Shown in pieces: positions 21,340 to 35,020 of a DNA stretch of 64,000 bases. This stretch comes from Doris montereyensis (taxonomy: Eukaryota > Mollusca > Gastropoda > Nudibranchia > Dorididae), in contig JAXRKP010000012.1 in assembly GCA_037039925.1 (NCBI GenBank), positions 250,001 through 314,000 of the forward strand, read 5' to 3'. The position numbers and the translations under genes were made by a program. The notes beneath the pieces were generated by a model, which worked only from the letters and a program-made list of their open reading frames with translations, was not told the DNA's origin and ran no database searches. Positions within the stretch are counted from its first letter, which is position 1, and each line of letters starts with the position of its first letter.

Positions 21340-22320
21340 CTATATTGTTTGTTTTACATTCCTACGTCTACCCTTAATATTTTAGTCTGTACGTTTTCTG
21401 ATAGTTTGTACAATTTATGGATGTCTGGTTTAAAAGCCTCTATGGGGAATCTATGGTGAAGGAGTAAGACTGATCAGCGGGACCGCCACTTCAGCAGTGA
21501 GTTCAGGGCTTAAAAAACAGGGGGGGGTGGTTGAAAAGTAGTTCCTGGTTCACGTAATGTTAACAGTCAGTGTCTCACTCTTTTGCATAAAAAGAGGACC
21601 CAATGCAATTCCATGCATTCCTGAATCATGGGCCTCAGGCCTCACCAACCCCTTGTCACGTATCGCCCCTGATTGAGTAAAGCTCTTGAGATGTCGGGAG
21701 GGGGAAGGGAGTTCCATTTGCTGCAGCGATCTTTTGGAAAAGACGCTTGCGGCAGTATTTGACCTTCAGGTGAATTTCCCAGCAGTTGTATTCCGGGTGA
21801 ATTTTCCGACTTAGATAACATGTTCCACTTGCGACTGTTATAATTATTTGTATCGATAGCTGTAAGCTAGGATTGGAGCTTCAACAAAACTAAATTTGAA
21901 CATTACAAATTTCCCATCAACGTTACAGGCTTAGTACCGACTCAAAAAATGAGAATATTGAAAGCAAGCAGGCCCTCTGCGTCATATATCCATAGTATGC
22001 CTTCTGTCTGATTTAAAGCTGCCTGCGATACTGTGAACGCCATGACGGGACCTGCTTGTGTTGTATGTCCACCAAATACACATATATGTGTGAACGACAA
22101 GATAAAGATCTTTTGAAGAGTAAAAGAAATGAAGTCGAACATGCCACGAGTCCCAATCAACCCACCAAAAGAAAAACACCTTGGACGATGTACGATGTAC
22201 TACAAAAACTAGACAAAAATGGCTGAAAAGACAGGGGTAGAAGATGGGAATTTGGGGGTGAGGGCAGTGAAGGAGAGAAGAATGCAAAACAATGAAGTCA
22301 ATTTGATTTTGCATATTTCA
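21340..22320. other. Unannotated spacer
   Basis: No coding similarity recognised. A possible DR-1 remnant (GGAGTAAGACTGATCAGCGG) lies at about 21461. Otherwise unique within the window. Confidence 0.45.
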
Positions 22321-22324
22321 TTGC

Positions 22325-22396
22325 AAACTACCCGCCAACAGAATGGGGTGATCATGTTGTCAATTAATTAGAAAGGACACAGCAAGGATGGAAGAT

Positions 22397-22476
<80 letters not shown>
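22325..22476 (+). repeat. DR-1 copy ending in a long (AT)n tract
   Basis: ACTACCCGCCAACAGAATGG, GTGATCATGTTGTCAATTAA and GGACACAGCAAGGATGGAAG run straight into about 37 AT dinucleotides (22400-22474). The microsatellite sits exactly after block two, as in the copies at 27.7 and 29.7 kb. Confidence 0.75.
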
Positions 22477-22481
<5 letters not shown>

Positions 22482-22870
22482 ACTGCACCCACAACGTCCA
22501 TATTTCGTATGTAGATTTCAAATAACCTGATCTATGTTCTTAGTATATAAACTCTTGGATCAAATCAGTACATTTTAATTGATTGTGAAAATATTGTTTT
22601 GCCTGCGATCCACGGAACTTTTTTATTGTTAGTAATGTTAGTGTTCCTCATTCCTTCATTTCAGTCATTAGATCCCCAATGACCCGCCTCACCTAAGTAT
22701 CGAATACTGTACCGGTGCTTGATATCAGCCTGCACCTGGTAACCTATTGTAGTAGCTCATCGCTGACTAAAGAGACTACGTGGTAAAGGAGTAGTCATAA
22801 TTGTCTACGGGCAAGCTTGTGTTTATAATCGTTTAACAGCGGATGGAGTTTAAAATTATTTCTACAAATT
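22477..22870. other. Unannotated spacer
   Basis: AT-rich with no recognisable frames or RNA genes. Confidence 0.45.
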
Positions 22871-22871
22871 T

Positions 22872-23030
22872 GTTCTCCGTTTTTGGTGGACAGTTAGCAG
22901 GCGTTTCTGGTCGGTCCTACTTTTCTTTGTCATTCTTTTTCACTTCTATTTCATCTTACTGTGTTTCTCCTTTAATTCACCATCTTATCACTACACTATA
23001 TATGGTAGACATTGTAAATTTCAATTAAAG
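22872..23030 (-). repeat. DR-1 copy, minus
   Basis: Reverse-complement order: GGCGTTTCTGGTCGGTCCTA, TTTCATCTTACTGTGTTTCT and CCTTTAATTCACCATC. A (TA)3 lies near ATATATGGTAGACATTG. Confidence 0.75.
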
Positions 23031-23880
23031 AAAGGGAACTCTTCTAGAACTTCTTCTTCTTGGTTGTTTTCTGTGGGTCATTTTGACATTATCTTTATTA
23101 TAATGGATATATCTGCTGTGTTAATAATATTGACTTGATTAGACACTGAGACCAAGCATTGGCGGAAGGTTATTTTCTCAGTTCAATTAAATTCCCAGAC
23201 ATAGAACGAGTCATATAAAGAGCTTTGTGGACATCAGTTTATCAACTGAGTTTTGAATCAGCCGTCACCATATGAAAATGAAACTTATGCACGTACTTTT
23301 TCAGTCTTTGTGCCCCCTACCCCTCCCTTATTATATTCGCTGTTCTTTTGAAAGTAAGTACGCTCTTTGATTGTTTCAAGAAAGGACTCGTTTTTCTTGC
23401 TTGTAAACTGATGCATCTGTACAACAACCATTGACAAACTTATCTTGAAACGGTCTACCGATGAAAACACAATGACATCGACCTGTGTATGTATTACCGT
23501 GTTATATATGCATGAGTAGATAGATCTAGATGTTCGCGTTATCTAAAGGTTTGCTCTTGTAGTTTGATTCTTGCGTAGTTGGACACCTTGTCGATGATGC
23601 CAACTGATGCAAGTCCGTCCGTTGTCGTAGAGGTGGATTTGAAACTTTGTCCAAAGGTTTCCAAGTGTCTCATACGTACATCGCTGTTCTTGTCACGTGT
23701 CTCTTGTCCATTAGGAGTGAAATGGGGGAAGTTATAGAGGTGTTATGATGTCTCTCCTTGCAAATAAAAAAAACCCATTAGCGGTACTTCAAAAGGCGAA
23801 AGGCTGTGCACAAGAAATGGAAAGTCATTGAATGTAGGAGATTGGAGATAATGCCAGTTAGTTCGTCTGCGGTTTGTCTC
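23031..23880. other. Unannotated spacer
   Basis: Ordinary AT-rich sequence. TAGATAGATCTAGATG at 23517 is a small instance of the AGATCT-rich motif seen at 33 and 60 kb. No gene seen. Confidence 0.45.
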
Positions 23881-23886
23881 AATTTT

Positions 23887-24052
<166 letters not shown>

Positions 24053-24055
<3 letters not shown>

Positions 24056-24395
24056 ACACTTGACAAACATTCACGCATGAAACAATTTATAATCAACACT
24101 CTTTCAGATAGGAAATTTATCCTAGCAGCCCCAAAAACATTTTTAAACAGGCAACCGCTGGTTATCAATGTTGTTAGTTGTGTGGTGAGACAAATAAGTT
24201 GTGTGTGCGTATGTAGGGGGGGTGTTCTGATGTGGTCTTCGAAAAGAATCTCTGTCTTTCATTGACAGCTGTTTCAAAAAATCAGACTACATTTATTATT
24301 TATCGTGTGCACGTTAGCAAACCGGCTCCAGTTCACCAGATAATGGGTTTATCTCTGTTGTTTATATTATTGCCATTGTTTCTAGACACAACCCA

Positions 24396-24400
<5 letters not shown>
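24053..24400. other. Spacer between microsatellites
   Basis: Nothing recognised. Confidence 0.4.
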
Positions 24401-24457
<57 letters not shown>

Positions 24458-24475
24458 ACTCTCTCTCTCTCTCTT
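24401..24475. repeat. (CT)n microsatellite
   Basis: About 27 CT units with a single CTACT interruption near the end. Confidence 0.97.
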
Positions 24476-25150
24476 ACATCAGAGTGGGTGATTTGCAGGA
24501 GCTGTTTCCCTTTTAGTATCTCTCTTAACTTTCATCATTCTGTTCCATCTAGAATATAAGTTGTCCACGAAACAATGAAAAACATAAATAATTGATTAGT
24601 CATCATAAAAAATACAGTGTATTTCATCGTTCTGAAAGTCCTAAGGCATCTACATGTCATGTGTAAGCTGTACAGAAAAGTTAACCCTGATTGTTTTTGA
24701 TTAATAATAAAAACGGCAGGTCGACCGATCGCGTATTGGCATGTGTCTGTATTTATAGTTTACGGGTATATGAATAAATTAAAAACTATTTTGCTGCTGT
24801 TGTGATGAAAACAGAACAAGATATGCCCGCCAACTTTTAAATTTTGCCTGCGTGACTTTCTGGGGTTTTTTCCCTTCTTTTTATTATGTGTTGGGGCGGG
24901 GTGGGGGTGTGTTTTATTTACAGGGGGTCGGGGATTTTCATAGATAAATGATTGGAATATCAGGGTTAACGAAAAGAATATTTTTTTGGTGTAATATTAA
25001 TTAATTTAAGACATTTAAAAAAAATAGCCTATTCATTAATGTGTATTTTGAAGAATGTTATTCATTTAATCAAAATCTCCTATAAAATTGGTCAGGGGCG
25101 TTTCGATTTATGTGTTTTTGGTCAGAACTCCAGTCAAAATGATGTATTAA
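24476..25150. other. Unannotated AT-rich spacer
   Basis: Only short frames; a T- and G-rich tract lies at 24860-24935. No gene seen. Confidence 0.45.
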
Positions 25151-25154
25151 TAGA

Positions 25155-25419
25155 TATATATATATATATTGAAAATATATATATATATATTATATATATA
25201 TATATATAAAATATATATATATATATATATATATATTGAAAATATATATATATATAAAATATATATATATAAATGCATTATCATAACCCTTTGTCAAGGA
25301 CTGGCGAAGGCTATAATCTTTTGAACTCAAATGTTACAGACGTCTACTCATCATCAAATGATACGATAATTTTACTAACAAAACAGTACTGGGGCGTATT
25401 GTATATATAAATAATGAAA

Positions 25420-25512
<93 letters not shown>
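25155..25512. repeat. Interrupted (AT)n tracts
   Basis: Three (AT)n runs with GAAAAT interruptions at 25155-25272, 150 bp of mixed sequence, then about 43 AT units at 25425-25510. Confidence 0.95.
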
Positions 25513-25513
<1 letters not shown>

Positions 25514-25665
25514 AATGGCAACGTTTGAAGGAAATGGTAATGTTTGTCCCGGAAGCCAGGACTCTTTGGGCACATCTGCATAATGTCTTGACGATCGAAT
25601 TACACAGACAACACTCACCGGCATTGTGGAAGGCAAGAATAAGAAAGAAAGGCCAAAGACAGTAG
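25513..25665 (+). mobile_element. LINE retrotransposon fragment (ORF C-terminus)
   Basis: The frame gives LFGHICIM, then after a one-base shift DDRITQTTL, GIVEGKNKKERPKTVE. The pattern FGH(I/V)-RM-DDR-KT--G--EG-R-RGRP is the conserved tail of several LINE ORFs. It is a different subfamily from the 18.5 kb fragment. The MS-9 array starts within a few bases of its end. Confidence 0.6.
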
Positions 25666-26195
25666 AGACATGTCTGATGTATTGACGTCATCACAGACAG
25701 AACTACACTAGATATATGCCTGATGTATTGACGTCATCACAGACTGGACTACACTAGAGATATGTCTGATGTATTGACGTCATCACAGACTGAACTACAC
25801 TAGAGATATGTCTGATGTATTGACGTCATCACAGACTGGACTACACTAGAGATATGTCTGATGTAATGACGTCATCACAGACTGGACTACTAGAGATATG
25901 TCTGATGTATTGACGTCATCACAGACTGGACTACACTAGAGATATATCTGATGTATTGACGTCATCACAGACTGGACTACATTAGAGATATGTCTGTGTA
26001 TTGACGACATCACAGACTGGACTACACTAGAGGTATTTTTGATGTATTGACAGAGACTTTTTGATGTATTGACATCACAGACTGGACTAACTACATTAGA
26101 GATATGTCTGTGTCAACATATTGACGACATCACAGACTGGACTACACTAGAGGTATGTTTGATGTATTGACGACATCACAGACTGGACTACACTG
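25660..26195. repeat. Minisatellite MS-9 (about 47 bp, one TGACGTCA per unit)
   Basis: About 11 copies of GATATGTCTGATGTATTGAC, GTCATCACAGACTGGACTAC and ACTAGA. The first seven units carry the perfect 8-bp palindrome TGACGTCA (first at 25683 and 25729), which equals the consensus CRE bound by CREB/ATF proteins. Later units have TGACGACA instead. Confidence 0.93.
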
Positions 26196-26530
26196 AGTCT
26201 ATACGGTTGTGCTTAGATGATTATATACGAGAGCAAGAGTCATTGAAAATGCATGGATGTTATTACCTCTGTAATTGAAAATGATGGCAAGATGATTATA
26301 AAATATACATGAAGATGGCTTGAGATGATTTATCAACACCAACGACGGGCAGTAAATTAACTCAAGTCAGGCAGCAAGAAAATTAAGTCAAGTCAGGCAT
26401 GACTACTTCCTCAAAGTATGGCCACAATGGTATTATTCAGATGGGTATGCACCACGTGGGTTGTGTTGACGTAGAAGTAGGCTTGAACGATAGTAGTGAT
26501 ACTATTCAAACCGTTCACATTTAATCATTA
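26196..26530. other. Spacer with partial MS-10 units
   Basis: Scattered GTAATTGAAAATGATGGC segments at 26270 and later precede the regular array. Nothing coding is recognised. Confidence 0.5.
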
Positions 26531-26768
26531 TATTATACCTGTAATTGAAAATGATGGTTTGGGTAGATGATTATATGCGTACAATGACTCAAACATGTGA
26601 TTGAAAATGATGGCTTGGGTAGATGATTATATACCTCTGTGATTGAAAATGATGGTTTGGGTAGATGATTATATACCTCTGTGATTGAAAATGATGGCTT
26701 GGGTAGATGATTATATATCTCTGATACACCTAATTGAAAATGATGGCTTGAGTAGATGATTATATACC
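26530..26768. repeat. Minisatellite MS-10 (45 bp unit)
   Basis: About five copies of GTGATTGAAAATGATGGCTT, GGGTAGATGATTATATACCT and CT. It ends a few bases before a long (CT)n tract. Confidence 0.9.
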
Positions 26769-26789
26769 AATACATGCTCCACTCTCTCA

Positions 26790-26790
26790 T

Positions 26791-26854
<64 letters not shown>

Positions 26855-26877
26855 CTCTGTCTCTGTCTCTCTCTCTT

Positions 26878-26910
<33 letters not shown>

Positions 26911-26929
26911 TTTTGTTTCTCTGTGTGTT

Positions 26930-27019
<90 letters not shown>

Positions 27020-27026
27020 CCTCCCA
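26790..27026. repeat. (CT)n microsatellite with GTCT interruptions
   Basis: Long CT runs separated by GTGTGTCTCTGTCTCTG and CTGTCTGTCTG blocks. Confidence 0.98.
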
Positions 27027-27430
27027 AATACCAAACACATTTAACCCCTGCCATTCTCATTCTCTCTCTGGCTATTCTCTGCACTGTTGTACTCTGTAAT
27101 GTCGATAATGATTGTATTTTGATGTGTTCCCCTAGCTTTTGCTTGCAGGCGACTTCTCTCATTCTTTCGCGCCACTGACAGGCAGCCTAATGTTTATAAT
27201 TATATTGTAATGTGGTGGGAGTCATGTCCTCCAACCAATGCGCCAATCTTAGCCTTGCATAGCCAACATTAACCCGGTTAATTCAATTCATTTAACATCT
27301 GATGCACTGATTTCTTGGGTTTTTTCCCCTTTTTTTCTTATCTCCAATGTGTTTGGTGTGTTTATGTTTTGTTCAGTAAGAGTAATATATATATCGATGA
27401 TGTTTTTTTTTTCCCCCCCATCTGTTAACG
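27027..27430. other. Unannotated spacer
   Basis: No gene or recognised repeat, apart from T- and C-runs near 27400-27419. Confidence 0.45.
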
Positions 27431-27434
27431 GTTT

Positions 27435-27545
27435 GTCATACCCGGTTGGCAAGCGATTCTGGTTAAGTTAACTCCTTTTCACTATCTCATCTTGCTGTTT
27501 CGTCTGAATTCACCATGAGATTACCGCACATCATGGTGAACGGGT
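27435..27545 (-). repeat. DR-1 copy, minus
   Basis: CGGTTGGCAAGCGATTCTGG, TCATCTTGCTGTTTCGTCTG, AATTCACCATGAGATTACCG and CATCATGGTGAACGGGTAAA are the reverse complement of blocks three to one. Confidence 0.75.
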
Positions 27546-27639
27546 AAACAAAGAAACCTTATTTTTTTGCCTGCAGTTTACTTTTATATCTTTTTTTTTT
27601 TTTATTTTTACACTTACTATAAATCTTTTCACTGGATGT

Positions 27640-27698
27640 TGTGAATGGGCGGTGGGCGGGTGATACTGGTAGGTTCTATTGCTATTCTTTCACTCGTT

Positions 27699-27775
<77 letters not shown>

Positions 27776-27850
27776 CATCTTGTTGTTTCGTCTCAATCCT
27801 TCCTGAGATCACTGTATATCATATGGTGGACGGGGCAATTTTAAATGAAA
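27640..27850 (-). repeat. DR-1 copy, minus, carrying (CA)n(TA)n at its centre
   Basis: GGTGGGCGGGTGATACTGGT, TCTTTCACTCGTTC, then (CA)8-9(TA)26-27 at 27701-27770. ATTCATCTTGTTGTTTCGTC, CCTGAGATCACTGTATATCA and TATGGTGGACGGGGC follow. The microsatellite replaces only the short link between blocks two and three. Confidence 0.85.
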
Positions 27851-27894
27851 CTTAACACGAACAAACCTTTGTCTGCCTTTTTTACTTTACTTTG

Positions 27895-28085
27895 ATTTCA
27901 CACTCCTCCTCTGAGCTTCTCTTTGCCATCACAGTCGTGGGTTCCAGCCCGGCAAGTTGAAAAGTTATCTGGAGTTTTTAGTCGGGTAAAGCACCCCCCC
28001 CCCCCTCCCGCCGCGTCCAGGTAGGTGGATCGACACGTAGCCCTATTAGAGACGGACATTTTGGCATTTTTAAAAGCCATTGTAA
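27895..28085 (-). repeat. DR-2 dispersed repeat, minus copy
   Basis: CACAGTCGTGGGTTCCAGCC, a C-run, CCGCGTCCAGGTAGGTGGAT and CGACACGTAGCCCTATTAGA are DR-2 in reverse, including its B-box-like end. Confidence 0.7.
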
Positions 28086-28134
28086 AAGCATTGGCGGCCT
28101 AGTAAGTGGGTCTCTCATTTCTTACAATAACAAT

Positions 28135-29589
28135 GTGTGTCAAATACTGCATGGCCAGTATGTCAACGAAATAGTCAATCTTACTTTTGTCATCGGCCAA
28201 GGGGAACCAGGAGAGGCAGACGTAAACACCAGAGATTTCAGACAATTGAGACTGCCAAAATTTCATTGCTCACGTCCCCCCCCCGCTGTGTCACGAAAGA
28301 GGCTGAAGCCAATCAAATCTACTATTAGTATATTAGTATTAGCACTGAACACCAACCGAGACTGTTGTCAATGACACACACAAACACACCTGCACTTCAA
28401 CACTTGGTCGGTGTGTAATAAATCTAGTGTAATATATGAACACATTCTATCATTAGACCCTGACATCATATTCATCACAGGAACGTGGCAGAACGACAAC
28501 AGTCATTTCGTTGACAATCAACTCATTCCAAGCGGCTACAAATTTAATATTTTCGGAAAGATTGAAGCAATGGCTGTGGTGGATATTTTCTTGTAATACA
28601 TTATGTATTATGTTATTGTAAACAAATATTTGACATGAAATTATTACCAAATTCTAAAACAGAAATGTTTGAATATATGTAACATTTCAATTTAAACATA
28701 ACAATACCATATGTCACCATAACGTTCTCTACCATCTACCGCCCCCTCCCCCTCTACTACACGCCGCAATGCAATGCCGTTCAAAGATTTCATTCAGGAA
28801 TTTGAAAATGTCGACCTTGACGCGTCTCATTTGGAAAATAAAGTTATTCTGGGCGATTTCAACATTCACATTGACAACCTGAAACAAAGTGTAAAATCTG
28901 CCACACACAATCAAGGACATATATTATATATAATATATATCTTCTTTAATAAGCCATGCATCAAGCAACATAGTCCAAAAAAGATAAACATTGAGGAACA
29001 TATTTTTCGGACCATCTCTCTGTCCAATTCATCCGAGCTATCAACAAACCTGGTCGTCCAAAGAAGGAAATAAGATATCGGAAGACGAAATCTATAGTAT
29101 AGACCCTAAATAGCTTCCAAAATGACATCCTCAATTCTGATCTAGAAAATAAAATCCATGAAGGAGAGAGAAATTGAAGATAAAGTATCACTTTTCAATG
29201 AAACCCTAACTCATATTAGACAAACATGGCCCCGTCCAAATTAAAAACGTAATGATCCGGCCACAAGCTCAATGGTTTAATCGATGAAACTCGAGACATC
29301 AAACAAAAGGTCAGATCCGCCGAAAAAATGTCTACAGGCGCTCAAATCTAAAAGTCCGTCGCGAAATATATATATATATATATCTAAAATTGAAAAACCA
29401 GACGAACGCATTCATCCAGAGGACATGCGCAAAATATAATATAAAAGAATCTTTGCAATCATGCAATTCCAGGCCACTAACGCCCTGATCACATGACAAG
29501 AAAGCCTATGACCATGACCATCGCACACTGGCCCTAACGAACTTGCCTCTCGTTTCTTGGAATATTTCAACATCAAAATTGTCATGGTC

Positions 29590-29590
<1 letters not shown>
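28135..29590 (+). mobile_element. LINE retrotransposon fragment (endonuclease domain and linker, CR1/L2-like)
   Basis: From about 28195 a basic PRGTRRGRRKHQRFQTIET segment resembles the start of ORF2 in CR1/L2-type LINEs. From 28408 NTWSVCNKSSVIYEHILSLD, then PDIIFITGTW and FVDNQLIPSGYKFN, match the apurinic-type endonuclease N-terminus. VILGDFNIHIDN at about 28840 is its catalytic GDFN motif. Downstream, IRYRKTKSI, LFNETLTHI, QTNAFIQRT and ELASRFLEYFNIKIVM match the linker before reverse transcriptase. Frameshifts and an (AT)n insertion at 29367-29382 make it non-functional. It stops at about 29590, where a DR-1 reverse copy begins, and the RT domain is missing. Confidence 0.8.
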
Positions 29591-30535
<945 letters not shown>

Positions 30536-31355
30536 ATGCAAACAAGTTTTGACTTAGCATTATAAACACTACTGCACCATTTGCTAATAATCTAAAATCG
30601 TTCAAAATATTATTATATAATAAAATATTCGCATTTTAAAAAATCTAGGTGAGAACTCAGTTAATGTCTGATGAGTTAAAAATGTAATACAATGTAACAT
30701 CAAAAAGTATCATGCCAGGTGGCAAGTACTTAGTCCCACCCACTGAGCAAATGAGTACAGTATCAGTAGTAGCAATTCTTCTACGGTTCATTGGACCTCA
30801 AATCTATGAGGTAAGTAGCATACAATTAGATCTATCACACATATGATTATATTGGAGTCTTGATGTAAATCTAGGTCATCATAACCTACTTTATTTAGGT
30901 CACTTTTTAAAGTCACACCAAGGGAAAGGTGTCTTCACTATCAAACTATTTAATAAACTTTTCAATATTGAAACTAAGGAGAAACAATCATTTAGACAAG
31001 AAGACATTTGTATCGATTTATACATCACCTCTCTTTCAGAATATCATCCACAATTTACTTTTAGAAATTAGCAATATGAAGGGAATATGTTGCATCATAA
31101 CTAAGTACATTACTGATTACTTAAAAGTTGACAAACCAAATACAGGACAGGTTGATAATGTTGCTCCCCCCCAAAAAAAAAAAGGTAGAAAAATCCATGG
31201 TTTTTCCACTTCCAATTCATTATCAATTGTTACTCCAAAGTATAATTTATAGTTTGTTACTTGTTCAACAATCTCGTTTTTTTTTTTTTGAGAGAGCTTT
31301 GATTTTTTCTTGCAGTAGTTAGTAACTAGTTCTTTTGTTTTTCCAACCTTTAGGT
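30536..31355. other. Unannotated AT-rich spacer
   Basis: A 107-codon plus-strand frame (30929-31252) has no family I recognise. Poly-A and poly-T tracts lie at 31168-31181 and 31277-31289. Confidence 0.4.
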
Positions 31356-31359
31356 GGAC

Positions 31360-31890
31360 GGCATAGAGGTATCACATCATTCAACAAATTTTGAAATCTA
31401 TGTCCTATAAATTGATAAGACCCTGAGTGGTTGTGTCATCAAATTTTAAGAGAGGAGTGTCTAGGTTGAAACTTCTACAACCGTTTATAAAAGTGTAAGT
31501 TGTGAAAATAATTGGAGATAAGACACATCCCTGTGGACCTCCTGTGTTGATGGTTATAAATGGTGTTTCATAGTTTTCCATTGATTTCCAGATCTTGTTC
31601 TAAAAGTTATTGACCCAAGATATAAAAATGATTTGTTTAAAGATCAAATCGTTTCTGAATAATGAGATTTATTTAGCGCAGGAAAAGTCGAAAACAGAAT
31701 TCTACATTATTTAAACTATGAGATTTAAGATGTCATGGTATAAGTGTTGTCTGTCATTTACAATGTTTGTGATTTTTTGTGGTGTTTTCATTCAATATCT
31801 CCTCGAGGAATTTCAAGTTAGATAAAATTTAGTAGTCACTTTTATTGTTTAGTTTAGAGAAGCCAGCGATACATCTCAATCAAAACGAAA
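31360..31890 (-). mobile_element. LINE retrotransposon fragment (reverse transcriptase domain)
   Basis: On the minus strand VFDFSCA lies near 31700, then ISWVNNF, NKIWKSMENYETPFITI, then TGGPQGCVLSPIIFTTYT (about 31505-31560) and LLKFDDTT. These are RT motifs in the correct order: F-D-SSAF, the GxPQGxxLSPxLF palm motif, and a damaged FADD box with one D retained (FDDTT in place of FADDT). Stops and frameshifts interrupt it. It is opposite in strand to the endonuclease fragment at 28-29.6 kb, so it is a separate insertion. Confidence 0.75.
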
Positions 31891-33465
31891 GACATCTTAG
31901 AAGATCAGATGATTCTTACCATCAGGAATATTATAAGGCTTTTAAATTCAAATGCATCACTATGATTTATTTACAACATTGTCATGCATAAAAAGTATTC
32001 TTAAATTAACTATTATATATAATATAACTCATTTGTGATAACGTTCAGTTACGATAATTATACATACTTTACGTTACATATATATGTATGTATATACTTT
32101 TATGTATGATCATACTTTGTTATTTCTTACCATAGTCCATAGTGACTATTCGTCATTAATGACGAGTACCTGAGAGAAAAATGCTATTCATCATTAGTAT
32201 CGGATGTATTGCCGATTATGGATGATGAAACAAGTACCGTTTTATTCTCATCGATTTTCGAGTACGTTCTCGCGGTAAGCGTGTTATTTCATTGTTCTCA
32301 GCGTCATTCATAAAGTTGATTGCCGCAGGCTAAACTTTTGACTCATATTATATCAAGATTTTATTTAAAAAACAAATACAGAAACCCGAAAAAGAACAAA
32401 ACGTTCTTAAATGAGAAAGTACACCAAGAATGTAAAGACTGAGAGAGAGAGAGATCGAGGAGAGGACAAGACCAAGAAAGAAGGAGAGACACACAAACAT
32501 GTGTTACAAGACTGAGTGAGAGAGAGAGAAATTATAAATAGGGTTAATAAATATATGTGTGTAGGTTATGTAATCTTTATATGTATGTGTGTGTATTCAC
32601 CAACAAATGATGTATTTCATTGTTCTGTCGATGTAAATATACATATAAATAACATTCATATGATTTTTACTTGTATGTGATCAAATTTCCCCTTCTGGGA
32701 TGAATTTAAAAAGTATTATTATCATTTATTTATTATAATATACATTTATCAAAATTATCATTCTTGAGCTAGAATCTAGATAGATCTAGACTGAGGCCTC
32801 AGACGATGTCATACCCTTCGATTATAATTTTAAATTTGGATCTGATCTCAGCATGATAGCAACAGAAAGCTAAATAAAATAATATAGAAAAGACCAAAAA
32901 GCTTAACTAACTAAAAAAAAAGTCTATGAGAGACTAAGACTTGAATAGTCCGTAGACTTACAATGGATATGACCATCGCTAGATTCTAGATCGCACTAGA
33001 CCTACTTAGATCTACACTTGTATAGATCTATACAACTAGCAATTAGATCTAGATCTAGAGTCGAGCCAATTCACTAAAAGAACAGGACAGTGAATGGGAA
33101 CATTGCCAGTGTAAGCAAGAGAGAAAAAGTTTTGTTTTTTCCCTCTGACAACACGGTTGCTGACCACACGGTGTCAAAAAGTTCACTTACCTCGCTCTCA
33201 CCGTCTAATTCACAAACAGTCCAACTTCAAAAGGCATTGATATCCACAAAATAATCCAGGTTAAAAGAGAAAAAACAATCCAAGAATGAATTAATCGTGA
33301 AACAAGACCGGTCAAACCTCTATGACAAGAGATGCCGTGCACTCTTCCTCTCCTAGCCTGAAGTGGGGGAATAAGGGAGAAAAGTGGAAAACTAAAATGT
33401 GGGAGTCGACAGTAAAAAATAAACGAAGCGCTTATAACGCGTGAACGCCACAAAGTAAACGAGCA
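31891..33465. other. Unannotated AT-rich stretch with AGATCT-rich patch
   Basis: No gene recognised. 32765-33065 is dense in overlapping TCTAGATC and TAGATCTA palindromes. A short GAGAGA tract lies at 32443-32533. Confidence 0.45.
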
Positions 33466-33620
33466 ATGCTATGTTGAAAGCTCGCTCTTTCATGGCGAGA
33501 AGGTGGGTACCGACACAAGGGTCGCGAAATCGATTCAAACTCAAATGGTGCCCAATGATTTTCTTCTTCCTCTCTTGTATTTGTCTGGCCTTTGCTCATA
33601 CGGGGCTTAGTATTGTTTCA
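33466..33620 (+). repeat. DR-3 tRNA-like repeat, third copy
   Basis: CTCGCTCTTTCATGGCGAGA, GGTGGGTACCGACACAAGGG, CGAAATCGATTC and TGGTGCCCAATGATTTTCTT match the copies at 0.6-0.87 kb in order, with moderate divergence. Confidence 0.6.
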
Positions 33621-33949
33621 TATCATTATTCCTCACTAACAGTATCAATGGCAGCTGCTGCTGACTGAATGCTTAATGTGGCTTGCCGCCAGTGACTCAC
33701 CGGTGAGTTAGTAACGGACGCTAAACAATTTCCATTATTTCATTGTATTAATATCACAGTCTATTGAGCAATATTCATTCTCTGATGACAGCAGTCATAT
33801 AATTTCATAGCCATGCACACTGACAGCATGACCACCAATTGGAAGAGTCAGTTTTAATGTGACGAAGAGAAATAAACGAAAATTGCAGTTTACTACAAAT
33901 TGAAGGAGGAAGAGAAGAGAAAGAAGATAACAACGAAGAAGAAAAAGAA
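33621..33949. other. Unannotated spacer
   Basis: Nothing recognised; purine-rich towards the microsatellite. Confidence 0.4.
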
Positions 33950-33973
33950 GGGAGAGAGAGAGAGAGAGCTAGT

Positions 33974-34048
<75 letters not shown>

Positions 34049-34063
34049 AGAGAGAGAGAGAAT

Positions 34064-34152
<89 letters not shown>
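33950..34152. repeat. (GA)n(TG)n(GA)n microsatellite
   Basis: GA runs flank about 12 TG units at 34062-34088. Confidence 0.98.
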
Positions 34153-34153
<1 letters not shown>

Positions 34154-35018
34154 AGAGAGAAAGCTGCGAAATACAAGGGATGTTATCAATGTATAAATAT
34201 ATGACACATGAAAGTAATTCGCCCCTGACAATTTGAAAAAAAAAGATAGATAGTCTAAGACTCACGTGTGTGGCTAGGGGTCATTTGGAACATGAACTGA
34301 AAGACATCACATTGACACAATGAAAAGTTTTATTGTGATAATATGTATATATACAAGAATGAAGTTGAATAAGGAACAGGACATGACAGAACGACAGAAA
34401 TTCAACTGACACACCCTTTTGTCAACATACTACGGTATTTCAGTGTTTGCCAACGCAGTGTCGATATGAGTCACTTCTACCACCCGAAATTACATGCACC
34501 GCTTTTTGTCCTGTCTTTCATACCATGTTCAAATGTAGTTACCTTTTCCTTCACGCTATAATTATTTGTCCTTGTGGTTGACGATAGATTATGATATATA
34601 TGAAAAAGATAGTGTTGCTTGATGTTTATTTCTGCAGATAACAAATTGAAAACACCTGAGTTAAAAAAGAACATAGAAGTAATAAATTATGATTTTAAAA
34701 CGAAACTCATGTAGGATCTACAGATAAGGCACAATGTAACACAGAGATAGGAGCTTCTTAAAGTTCGTGTCAACTTCCCAGTGGTCTTCATTTAGCAGAT
34801 TATGATGTGAGTACTTTTTGTATTTAAAAAACCCAACGTATTACGGAACACCTAGGCTATACCTTGTCTCTGCGACTACGGGAACATCCAAGTATACTAC
34901 GTCATCAATCCCTGCGTTTATCCCAAATTGGATTTGACACCAAGAGAAACAGAACAAACATATGACGTTTCGTGTATACCTGTTCGTCAAACAACAAACG
35001 AGGAATATATACAGTTAA
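34153..35018. other. Unannotated spacer
   Basis: AT-rich, with no recognised gene or repeat. Confidence 0.45.
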
Positions 35019-35020
35019 TA

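Noticed and set aside
28774..29073. 99-codon frame containing VILGDFNIHIDN as a host nuclease
   Set aside because: Neighbouring frames supply the rest of a LINE endonuclease and linker, so it is part of a retrotransposon.
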